The position numbers and the translations under genes are program-made. 5,474 bases of DNA from Atopobium sp. UBA2090 (GTDB lineage Bacteria > Actinomycetota > Coriobacteriia > Coriobacteriales > Atopobiaceae), in the NCBI GenBank assembly GCA_002331575.1, contig DCZG01000080.1, forward strand, positions 1 through 5,474, in the 5' to 3' direction. The notes under the pieces were generated by a model. It made no database searches and was not told the DNA's origin. It worked only from the letters and a program-made list of their open reading frames with translations. Positions 1-5,470 of this stretch are shown in pieces (position 1 is the stretch's first letter; every line of letters starts with the position of its first letter).

Positions 1-17
1 ACAAGATCTGCCTGAAA
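1..17. repeat. Left copy of a 17-bp terminal inverted repeat
   Basis: The first 17 bases, ACAAGATCTGCCTGAAA, recur as an exact reverse complement at 5454-5470, so the five-gene block is bracketed by an inverted pair. Similarity stops at the next base inward on each side. This copy touches the window edge, so it may be longer than can be seen. It could be an end of a mobile or invertible segment, or one copy of a dispersed genomic repeat. No transposase or recombinase gene lies between the copies. Confidence 0.6.
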
Positions 18-31
18 GCCCTGGCGGCACC

Positions 32-68
32 TCTCCTGCCGAAGGTCGTCGTCGTCCTCGGCAGGAGA
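32..68 (-). terminator. Hairpin after the racemase-like gene, probable transcript end
   Basis: An 11-bp perfect stem pairs 32-42 (TCTCCTGCCGA) with 58-68 around a 15-base loop that contains four GTC repeats. It begins 9 bases beyond the TAA stop of the last gene, where a terminator for the block would be expected. There is no U-run after the stem on either strand, so it is not a textbook intrinsic terminator. It could instead protect the mRNA 3' end or act with Rho. Confidence 0.55.
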
Positions 69-77
69 AGACCACCA

Positions 78-725
78 TTAGCCGACCAGCGCCGCGAAGG
101 GCTCGTCGGTGGCGCAGTAGACCCGCTTGCCCGTGAGCTCTCGCAGGCGTTCGGCAGCACCAGCCATGGACGGCTGAGCGAGGACGAGACCATCGGCATC
201 GGTGAGCGCCTCGTCCTCGCATTCGGCGAAGCGTGCCGCAAGTGCGTCTCCCGCGAGTCCCGCGACCTCGGTTGCCTGAACGGGAACCACCTTGACGCCG
301 CGCCTCAGGAGACGCCCCTCCCTGTCAAGCGTGCGCGCTACCGACGCGCCGGCGATGGGCGAGGTAAAGAGCAGGGCGACGCCCTCGCACTCAAGCGCGG
401 CATGCCGGCACATACCCTCGTCAATCGAGGCGACGGGGACACCCGCATAGTCCGCGAACGGCTGGAGCGCTCGTACGATGTCACCCATGAAGCAGCAGGT
501 GGAGAGGACCTTGTCGGCACCGTCGGCGATGGCCTGGAGAATGAGCCCGGCATAGCGTGCCGCCGGAGCAGACGAGACGTACCCGTCGACCGCTGACTCC
601 TTGAGCGCGGAGAGGTCCTGGTAGGAGACGATCTCGACGTCATTGCCCATGAGCCTGGCGGCGTCCTTTGCCAGACCCTTCTCGAGCTCGTCGCTCTTTG
701 CCGTGTAGACGATTGCAACCCTCAT
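78..725 (-). CDS. Asp/Glu racemase-superfamily protein
   Basis: This 215-residue cytoplasmic protein has no signal peptide or membrane segment. Its length and layout fit one two-lobed Asp/Glu/hydantoin racemase fold. It opens with a beta strand (MRVAIVYTA, 1-9). Residues 73-82 hold VLSTCCFMGD, where the first catalytic cysteine of the superfamily sits (Cys77 or Cys78). IDEGM follows at 101-105, then a second lobe start at about 116-125. At 181-187 the sequence is VLAQPSM, where classical racemases carry the second catalytic cysteine in an LGC-type motif; here Gln and Ser replace it. From memory, a poorly characterised subfamily annotated as 'aspartate/glutamate racemase family protein' shares this LAQxSM signature, so the family call is firmer than the reaction. 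A two-cysteine racemase mechanism looks unlikely; an isomerase, lyase or decarboxylase role is possible. The ATG is preceded by AAGGG nine bases upstream. It starts only 35 bp after the esterase stop with no hairpin between, so the two are probably co-transcribed. Confidence 0.88.
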   Translation of the reverse strand: MRVAIVYTAKSDELEKGLAKDAARLMGNDVEIVSYQDLSALKESAVDGYVSSAPAARYAGLILQAIADGADKVLSTCCFMGDIVRALQPFADYAGVPVASIDEGMCRHAALECEGVALLFTSPIAGASVARTLDREGRLLRRGVKVVPVQATEVAGLAGDALAARFAECEDEALTDADGLVLAQPSMAGAAERLRELTGKRVYCATDEPFAALVG

Positions 726-760
726 GTTGTCAATCCCTTCGATCGGTTATCGCTGGTACG

Positions 761-1642
761 CTAGTTCCGAAGCCGCCTGTCGAGAAATGCCCAAATCTCG
801 TCGAGGACCACCTTGCTCCAGAAGTTCGACTCGTGATGCGCCCCATCGACGAGGAAGCCCTCAGCCTCGACGCCTATGCCCTCGAGTGCCTCGACCATGT
901 TCGTGACCTGCGTCGTCTCGACGTAAGGGTCGTCGGTACCCACCCCCAGGAGAAACGACGGGATGTCGCTGGCCCTCTCAGCGTCGACGTAGCGAATGGC
1001 GCTGAGCTTCTCCGCCATCGCGACACGCTCCTCGTCGGTGCCGACGACGAAGTGGTCATGCAACGGCGCGAAGTCGGGCGTCTCGCCCATGCACTCGAGC
1101 CAGCGGACGAGATTCGAGGGACCGAAGCAACTCACGACCGCCTCGACCGCATCGGAGAAGTCGGCGTGCTCAGGACTCTCGAACTCCGAAATACCTGCCG
1201 TGACGCCCACGAGCTGTGCCGTGTGAGCGCCAGAGGACGTCCCCCAAATGCCTACGCGCCCAAGGTCAATGCCGTATTCAGCCGCATGCTCACGAAGGAA
1301 TCGAATCGCGCACTTCACGTCCACGAGGAACGCCGGTGCGGGGGTGCCGTCGGCAATGCAGTCACGATGCCGAACGGATGCGACCACGTAGCCCCTCCGC
1401 GCGAACTCGCAAAGCTGTGGCAGCTCGAAGTTCGGTTCCGGCGTGAGCCAGCCGCTGCCCTGGACGAAGACGACGAGGGGAAGAGCGGGCTTCTCGTCCG
1501 CATACTCGGCCGCCCAGGGGGAGATGAGGTCGAGCGTCAAGTTGCGACCCATCGCCGTCGAGTAGATGACGTCACGCTTGACCTGGAACAGTCCAGCAAG
1601 GGTATCGTTGCTCTGGAAGTGCTTGTAGCTGATGTCGTCCAT
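761..1642 (-). CDS. Alpha/beta-hydrolase esterase (BD-FAE / HSL-like)
   Basis: This 293-residue enzyme probably hydrolyses carboxylic esters in the cytoplasm; no signal peptide is visible. The fold reads clearly. A strand and oxyanion-hole loop lie at 57-65 (VVFVQGSGW, in place of the usual HGGGW). The segment ARRGYVVASV (81-90) is followed by a DVKCAIRFLREHA helix (108-120) and AEYGIDLGRVGIWG. The nucleophile elbow is G134-T-S136-S-G138 (Ser136). The acid is probably Asp238 in GTDDPYV (235-241), and the histidine His269 in DGAHH (266-270). Order, spacing and length match the BD-FAE group (bifunctional feruloyl and acetyl-xylan esterase-like) and its hormone-sensitive-lipase relatives. Family members also include deacetylases and peptidase-like hydrolases, so the substrate is open. 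The ATG start has an AAAGGGG site nine bases upstream. It lies 72 bp downstream of the family VIII hydrolase and 35 bp upstream of the racemase-like gene. Confidence 0.92.
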   Translation of the reverse strand: MDDISYKHFQSNDTLAGLFQVKRDVIYSTAMGRNLTLDLISPWAAEYADEKPALPLVVFVQGSGWLTPEPNFELPQLCEFARRGYVVASVRHRDCIADGTPAPAFLVDVKCAIRFLREHAAEYGIDLGRVGIWGTSSGAHTAQLVGVTAGISEFESPEHADFSDAVEAVVSCFGPSNLVRWLECMGETPDFAPLHDHFVVGTDEERVAMAEKLSAIRYVDAERASDIPSFLLGVGTDDPYVETTQVTNMVEALEGIGVEAEGFLVDGAHHESNFWSKVVLDEIWAFLDRRLRN

Positions 1643-1670
1643 TTCTTGAATCCCCTTTCGAGCGAAGGTA

Positions 1671-1704
1671 TCGGAGCCCAGGGCGCGCCGCTTCCGGGCT
1701 CCGA
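1671..1704 (-). other. Intergenic 9-bp stem hairpin between the two hydrolase genes
   Basis: TCGGAGCCC at 1671-1679 pairs perfectly with 1696-1704. The 16-base loop itself contains the palindrome GGCGCGCC. It lies between the stop of the family VIII hydrolase (1715) and the start of the esterase (1642), and ends about 20 bases before the esterase ribosome binding site. No U-run follows, only TACCTTCG. It may be a partial terminator that lowers downstream expression or an mRNA-stabilising or processing element. Confidence 0.5.
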
Positions 1705-1714
1705 CTCCTCGTTG

Positions 1715-2920
1715 CTAGTCCTTCTCGACGATGGCCTGGTAGAGCTTGCGGCGCAGGATAGGCTCACCGCACTCGAACGCCTGCATCATGAACACGGCCG
1801 TGAGGTTCTGGCTCGGGTCGACGAGGCAGAAGTTTCCGCCCGCACCGTCCCAACCGAACTCGCCCATGTTGCCACCCACGCCGAGGACGCGCGCCTGAGA
1901 AGGATCAACGAGGATGCGCAGCAGGTTGGAGTAGCTGTAGCCGGGCACGCACATGCCCACGCCGTCCGCCGCCTTGGCAGCAAGCTGCTGATCGTTCAGC
2001 TGTGGTGTGGACATGAAGTCGACCGTCTCGGGCTTGAGCAGGCGAACATCGCCAAGGGTACCTCTCCCGACGAGCATCTGCAGAAGCTTGGAGTAGTCCT
2101 CGGCGGTCGAGTAACCGCCACCGCCACCGGCGAGAAACGCGGGAGGTACGGTGTCGATCTTGGCGCAGGGAGCCATGAAAGTGATGACGTCCTCGTTGCG
2201 GGCGTCACGAATCGGGGTCTCGACCTGGCTCACGTACTGGTAGATGGGATCGCGATGATACTGCCCAGCTGCCCTCCCGACCTTCTCGACTGGCACACAG
2301 AAGTCGGTGTCATTCATGCCGAGAGGCGCGAAGATGCGCTCGCGATACAGAACGTCGAGCGTCTTTCCCGTGGCGACCTCGAGAACGCCGCCGAGAAGGT
2401 CGGCTCCGGCACCGTATTCCCAGCCCTTCCCGGGCTCGAAGTCACCGGGGACAGAGGCCATGGCGGCACAAGCGCTCCGCGTCGTATACAGAATGCCGGC
2501 TTTGGCATGCGCGATCTCGTCGGCCTCGAGCTGGGCCATCCGCTTCTGGGAGGCGGTGCCGTCGAAGGGATACGGGATGCCGGAGGTCATGTTGAGGAGG
2601 TGCTGGACGGTGAGTGGGGTGCGCTCGACCTCTACGCTACCCGCAGGGGTGTAGACCAGATGCTTCTCGAACTCGGGGAAATACTTTGCAACGGGGTCGT
2701 CAAGCTGAACGACGCCTTCCTCGACCAGCTGGAACGTGACCGTGGACGTGAAGAGCTTCGTCATCGAGTAGATCTTGTAGATCGAGTCCGCCTTGTCCGA
2801 GCCGAATCCTTCGAGGAGCTTGACCTCCCCGTCCTTGATGACGCAGACCGACGCTCCTCCCAGGCTCCTGCCGTCGACTGCCTCCTGGATGAGCCTTCCG
2901 ATACCGTGATAGTCCCTCAT
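1715..2920 (-). CDS. Beta-lactamase-fold serine hydrolase, family VIII esterase type
   Basis: This 401-residue protein belongs to the beta-lactamase-related (class C / penicillin-binding-protein-like) serine hydrolases. Ser52 and Lys55 form the SxxK catalytic pair in YSMTK (51-55). They are followed by LTVQHLLNMTSGI (103-115), typical of the family. Tyr169 in WEYGAGADLLGGVLE (167-181) supplies the second motif; the Asn of the lactamase YxN motif is Ala. GGGGGYSTAEDYSKLLQML (265-283) is also characteristic. Near the C terminus FGWDGAGG (355-362) gives the WxG motif of EstB-like family VIII carboxylesterases in place of the lactamase KTG. A carboxylesterase or amidase role is therefore favoured over antibiotic resistance. 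No signal peptide is visible, so it is probably cytoplasmic, unlike true beta-lactamases. The open frame extends to a TTG at 2974, but the ATG at 2920 has GGAGGG four bases upstream and begins the conserved domain at the right distance. It follows the regulator gene by 115 bp. Confidence 0.92.
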   Translation of the reverse strand: MRDYHGIGRLIQEAVDGRSLGGASVCVIKDGEVKLLEGFGSDKADSIYKIYSMTKLFTSTVTFQLVEEGVVQLDDPVAKYFPEFEKHLVYTPAGSVEVERTPLTVQHLLNMTSGIPYPFDGTASQKRMAQLEADEIAHAKAGILYTTRSACAAMASVPGDFEPGKGWEYGAGADLLGGVLEVATGKTLDVLYRERIFAPLGMNDTDFCVPVEKVGRAAGQYHRDPIYQYVSQVETPIRDARNEDVITFMAPCAKIDTVPPAFLAGGGGGYSTAEDYSKLLQMLVGRGTLGDVRLLKPETVDFMSTPQLNDQQLAAKAADGVGMCVPGYSYSNLLRILVDPSQARVLGVGGNMGEFGWDGAGGNFCLVDPSQNLTAVFMMQAFECGEPILRRKLYQAIVEKD

Positions 2921-2924
2921 GACA

Positions 2925-2930
2925 CCCTCC
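2925..2930 (-). promoter_or_regulatory. Ribosome binding site deciding the family VIII hydrolase start
   Basis: GGAGGG on the minus strand, four bases before the ATG at 2920. The alternative TTG start at 2974 has no purine-rich site at a useful distance, so this site fixes the start. Confidence 0.8.
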
Positions 2931-2941
2931 GCTTCGTCGTC

Positions 2942-2955
2942 GGTGGCGCACCACC
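2942..2955. other. Small dyad in the leader of the family VIII hydrolase gene
   Basis: GGTGG and CCACC flank a 4-base centre (CGCA), about 22 bases upstream of the ATG. It could form a leader hairpin next to the ribosome binding site or be a protein-binding half-site pair. Five-bp arms are short enough to arise by chance in GC-rich DNA. Confidence 0.25.
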
Positions 2956-2976
2956 CGATCCCAATCTCTGACAACG

Positions 2977-2982
2977 ATGATA
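2977..2982 (-). promoter_or_regulatory. Possible -10 element upstream of the family VIII hydrolase gene
   Basis: TATCAT on the minus strand matches five of six bases of the TATAAT consensus, about 57 bases before the ATG. No convincing -35 box is found 16-18 bases upstream. It is a candidate only, but would give the hydrolase genes a promoter separate from that of the regulator. Confidence 0.25.
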
Positions 2983-3035
2983 CGGAGGGGGACCCTCTCG
3001 TTCAGGACGTGCCGTCCCCGCTTTTGGGCGTGCAG

Positions 3036-3929
3036 TCACCCCTTGTGAGCATAGGGTCGTTCGTTATTCGACATGTCGGCGAGCAGTTCCTTGGCAGTCT
3101 TCCCGAAGTACTCCTCGAACTGCCGGTTCATGGTGCGAAGGCCGCTGTAGCCGTTGAGGGCGGCAACCTCCGACTGGTTGCCGCGCCCAGAGACGAGATC
3201 GCTCCGGGCATGTTCGGCGCGCACGAGACCGACATAGCCTCCCACGGTGTGGCCGAGGTGAGCCTTCACGAAGCGGGCCATGTAACCACGGGAGAGATGA
3301 CAAACCTCGCAGAGGTCCTCGAGCCGGACGTCCTCTGTGTAATGAGCCTCGACGTAGTCGACGATCGCGTGGACGCGCTCGACGTTCTCGAGCTCGGCAT
3401 CAAGCGTGCCGAGACGGTTGGGGACGAAGAAGTGCCTGATGAGCGTATGGAGCACCTCAAGCTGGATGGTCGCGAGCTCGATGTAGCGCAGGGGGTCGGA
3501 GGCCTGCTCCATGAGGTCGGCCGCACGGGCAAAGAGGGGGAAGAGGTCGTCCCAGATGATGGAGCGCTGCTCATCCGTGAGGGCATCGATGTCGTTGATC
3601 TCGAAGCGCCCGCGATCGATGTCCGGGTAGAGTCCGCGGACGTAATGAAGCGGGTAGAGGATGCTCACCGCACGGCGCGGGGGGTCGTTGGCGAGGGTGT
3701 GGACGTAATGGGTGTCCTCCGGGTTGGCCATCCACAGCCGTCCCGTCTGCATTCGATACTGGCGCCCGCCGGAGAAGACGTCGCTCGGCGGCCAGCTCAG
3801 CATGCAGTCGATCTCGATGGACCGGTGCCAGTGAGGAGGAATGTTGTCAGATGCCACGGTGTCGTGGAAGACGAAGTAGACCTGCTCTCGCTCCGAGGGG
3901 ACGACGACCTCGTGAACCGTTTCCTGCAT
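3036..3929 (-). CDS. AraC-family transcriptional regulator with cupin sensor domain
   Basis: This 297-residue DNA-binding regulator has the usual length and two-part plan of the AraC/XylS family. The N-terminal part looks like the cupin-type ligand-binding domain. It has PPHWHRSIEI at 31-40, with two histidines typical of the first cupin motif, and GRLWMANPEDTHYV at 63-76, resembling the second strand pair. A helical linker spans about 117-170. The C-terminal DNA-binding domain holds two helix-turn-helix units: VRLEDLCEVCHLSRGYMARFVKAHLG (201-226), and SEVAALNGYSGLRTMNRQFEEYFGKTAKEL (253-282), the AraC signature region. Family knowledge predicts activation of neighbouring genes when a small ligand binds. 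The adjacent transporter and hydrolases are the natural targets, though this is inference. The frame extends to a TTG at 4046, but that would run through the upstream terminator. The ATG at 3929 has a GGAGGT site four bases upstream, and the extra 39 residues (rich in Ser, Pro, Arg) look untranslated. Confidence 0.93.
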   Translation of the reverse strand: MQETVHEVVVPSEREQVYFVFHDTVASDNIPPHWHRSIEIDCMLSWPPSDVFSGGRQYRMQTGRLWMANPEDTHYVHTLANDPPRRAVSILYPLHYVRGLYPDIDRGRFEINDIDALTDEQRSIIWDDLFPLFARAADLMEQASDPLRYIELATIQLEVLHTLIRHFFVPNRLGTLDAELENVERVHAIVDYVEAHYTEDVRLEDLCEVCHLSRGYMARFVKAHLGHTVGGYVGLVRAEHARSDLVSGRGNQSEVAALNGYSGLRTMNRQFEEYFGKTAKELLADMSNNERPYAHKG

Positions 3930-3933
3930 CTCG

Positions 3934-3939
3934 ACCTCC
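3934..3939 (-). promoter_or_regulatory. Ribosome binding site deciding the AraC-type regulator start
   Basis: GGAGGT on the minus strand, four bases before the ATG at 3929. It supports this start over the TTG at 4046, which falls on the other side of the terminator hairpin. Confidence 0.8.
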
Positions 3940-4006
3940 GTACCTCGAACGCACGGGCAAGACGATGGTATCGCATGATTAGATCGCCGCTGGCTTGACG
4001 CGAAGA

Positions 4007-4030
4007 CGACCCCGCCCGAAGGCGAGGTCG
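4007..4030 (-). terminator. UUCG-loop hairpin terminator after the MFS gene
   Basis: On the minus strand CGACCTCGCC, a TTCG tetraloop and GGCGGGGTCG form a 10-bp stem with one T-G wobble (4021-4030 with 4007-4016). The UUCG tetraloop is unusually stable and common in intrinsic terminators. The stem starts 24 bases beyond the MFS stop at 4054 and ends 77 bases before the regulator start. The run after it (TCTTCGCG) is only weakly U-rich, so termination may be partial. It divides the transporter transcript from the regulator-hydrolase genes. Confidence 0.7.
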
Positions 4031-4053
4031 CATCGACTGAATGCAATGGCTAC

Positions 4054-5274
4054 CTATGCTGCCAGCTTCGCCTTTGCCGCGAACCTCGTGGCGACGAATG
4101 CGGCACAGATGGCGAACACCGCGAAGGCGCAGGTCGAGATCAGCATGACGAGATGGGCGCTGCCGTCACCAATTGCGCCAGAGACTGTGGGGAGGATGAA
4201 CGGCGAGCAGAAGACGCCGACGTTCAGGCAGACCATGGCGATGGTGGTCGAGGTGCTCATCGACTCAGCAGGGCTCACCTCGGCGACGAGCGTGTAGGCG
4301 TAGGGAACCACGATCGCGAAGGCGACGCCGGAGCAGATGCCACCCGCAAAGAGGACGGGGACGCTCGTGCCAAAGGAGAGCAGGCCGAAGCCGAGGGCGT
4401 TGGACGCGAGCGCCACGGGGACGGTGAAGGTTCCGAGACGCTTCCTGATGGCACCGAAGAAGATCGAGATGGGGATGCCGATGATGGTGAAGAAGCTGTA
4501 GATGGTCGAAGCGATGGTCGAGGCGCTCTCCTGGCTTGTCCCCGCAACGCCCGACTCGAAGACGCGAGTGCCGAGCGCATAGGCCATGGGAAGCTGGAAG
4601 ACGAAGAACGCGAAGAGACCGAAGCCGATGCCCCACACGGCGCCGGGAACGTGCGCCTTTGCCTTCGGTGCGACCTCGGCGTCCTGAGCCTGATCCTCAG
4701 AGGAGCCCTTCTCGTCATCGAGGTTCACGAACAGGGTGAACAGCACCAGAGGGACGACGGAGAGCAGGTAGATGGAGAAGCCGGCCTGCCAACCGAGCAC
4801 GACGAGAAGGCCCGAGACCAGGGAGCAGATGGCGCTGCCGACGCTGCCGACGGCATTCTCGATGCCGATCATGCCAGCGAGCTGGTCTCCCTTGTAGAAG
4901 CGCGAGAGCAGCACGACGATGAGGGGCGTATAGAGCCCGAAGGCGAAGCCCAGGACGATGCGGGAGACGAGGATCGGCGTGAAGTCGGAGAGGACCATGG
5001 GTGCGCAGCCGGCGATGATGGAGAGCACGATGCCGATGACCGTCGTGCGCTTCTCGCCGAGCACCTTGCAGGCGAGCGGGCTCAGGAGCAGGCCCGCGAG
5101 GCAGCCGGCGTTCGGCATGGTGCTCAGTGACTGGATGGCCTGAGCGCTCACGTCGGGCATCGAAGCGGCCATCGTGTTCAATATGCCGCCCACCGCCTGT
5201 GCCGTCGCCTGCATGACGGCGATGGACAGAATCGAAACCTTGAAGAGCATCCCATCTTGCTTTCTCTGTGACAT
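4054..5274 (-). CDS. MFS transporter, 12 transmembrane helices
   Basis: This 406-residue inner-membrane protein has the size and layout of a Major Facilitator Superfamily carrier. Twelve hydrophobic segments can be placed at about 9-30, 52-70, 76-95, 99-121, 137-157, 163-183, 211-232, 250-274, 282-301, 305-329, 343-363 and 372-396. A charged cytoplasmic loop of about 27 residues (184-210, Asp/Glu/Lys-rich) separates the two six-helix halves. The helix 2-3 loop, LACKVLGEKRTTVIG (67-81), resembles MFS motif A, and the equivalent loop of the second half has GAIRKRLGTF (274-283). Substrate and direction cannot be read from the sequence; its neighbours suggest an ester, amide or carboxylic acid. 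The frame continues to a TTG at 5337, but the ATG at 5274 has a perfect AGGAGG seven bases upstream and puts the first helix close to the N terminus. It is the first gene of the block and is followed by a hairpin terminator. Confidence 0.93.
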   Translation of the reverse strand: MSQRKQDGMLFKVSILSIAVMQATAQAVGGILNTMAASMPDVSAQAIQSLSTMPNAGCLAGLLLSPLACKVLGEKRTTVIGIVLSIIAGCAPMVLSDFTPILVSRIVLGFAFGLYTPLIVVLLSRFYKGDQLAGMIGIENAVGSVGSAICSLVSGLLVVLGWQAGFSIYLLSVVPLVLFTLFVNLDDEKGSSEDQAQDAEVAPKAKAHVPGAVWGIGFGLFAFFVFQLPMAYALGTRVFESGVAGTSQESASTIASTIYSFFTIIGIPISIFFGAIRKRLGTFTVPVALASNALGFGLLSFGTSVPVLFAGGICSGVAFAIVVPYAYTLVAEVSPAESMSTSTTIAMVCLNVGVFCSPFILPTVSGAIGDGSAHLVMLISTCAFAVFAICAAFVATRFAAKAKLAA

Positions 5275-5281
5275 TGACGTG

Positions 5282-5287
5282 CCTCCT
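5282..5287 (-). promoter_or_regulatory. Ribosome binding site deciding the MFS start
   Basis: Perfect AGGAGG on the minus strand, seven bases before the ATG at 5274. It rules out the TTG at 5337, which would add 21 polar residues before the first helix. Confidence 0.85.
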
Positions 5288-5308
5288 GAATCCTCTCTCG
5301 TTCCCCAT

Positions 5309-5322
5309 AGCCAGTATTGGCT
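5309..5322. promoter_or_regulatory. Candidate operator dyad upstream of the MFS gene
   Basis: AGCCA and TGGCT flank a GTAT centre, 34 bases upstream of the ATG, between the likely promoter zone and the ribosome binding site. A regulator bound here could block transcription. The arms are only 5 bp, so chance is possible. Confidence 0.35.
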
Positions 5323-5368
5323 CTTTGTTGAGTACAAGATACGAAAACGGACGTCGCCCGAAGTGACG

Positions 5369-5380
5369 TGCGGTATCGCA
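5369..5380. promoter_or_regulatory. Second candidate operator dyad, also with a GTAT centre
   Basis: TGCG and CGCA flank GTAT. The minus-strand reading TGCGATACC recurs exactly upstream of the AraC-type gene at 3967-3975 and is part of the motif shared across the block. Confidence 0.35.
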
Positions 5381-5453
5381 AAACGGGCGCGTAGTCACCT
5401 GGCGAGAAGGAAGAGGCTCGGGAGCGACTTCGACCAAGGTACCCCTGAGCCCT

Positions 5454-5470
5454 TTTCAGGCAGATCTTGT
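5454..5470. repeat. Right copy of the 17-bp terminal inverted repeat
   Basis: TTTCAGGCAGATCTTGT, the exact reverse complement of bases 1-17. Four more bases (GGTG) follow to the window end, and their counterpart on the left lies outside the window. Just inside, CCTGA (5444-5448) and TCAGG (5456-5460) form a small hairpin that overlaps the repeat. Confidence 0.6.

Noticed and set aside
1..77. Possible coding fragment of a neighbouring gene at the left edge
   Set aside because: Open plus-strand frames exist, but they run through the hairpin and give low-complexity Arg/Pro or Val-rich peptides; there is no evidence for a gene.
668..2971. A 767-codon open frame on the plus strand opposite the two hydrolase genes
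   Set aside because: It is in codon register with the minus-strand genes, so it stays open simply because TTA, CTA and TCA codons are rare in them. Its translation is rich in Arg, Asp, His and Val with no domain, and the minus-strand proteins have clear family motifs.
2921..2974. N-terminal extension of the family VIII hydrolase from a TTG at 2974
   Set aside because: No ribosome binding site at suitable distance, while the ATG at 2920 has GGAGGG; the extra residues match no part of the family domain.
3005..3017. GGACG-TGC-CGTCC dyad as a terminator after the AraC-type gene
   Set aside because: The stem is only 5 bp with a 3-base loop and no U-run, too weak to call a terminator.
2919..3998. 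A 359-codon plus-strand open frame opposite the AraC-type gene
   Set aside because: Same in-register antisense effect; no recognisable domain, and the opposite strand encodes a textbook AraC regulator.
3930..4046. N-terminal extension of the AraC-type protein from a TTG at 4046
   Set aside because: It would be translated across the terminator hairpin and lacks a ribosome binding site; the ATG at 3929 has GGAGGT.
4153..5130. A 325-codon plus-strand open frame opposite the MFS gene
   Set aside because: It is an Asp/Glu/Gly/Ala/Arg-rich antisense translation in register with the transporter, with no plausible fold.
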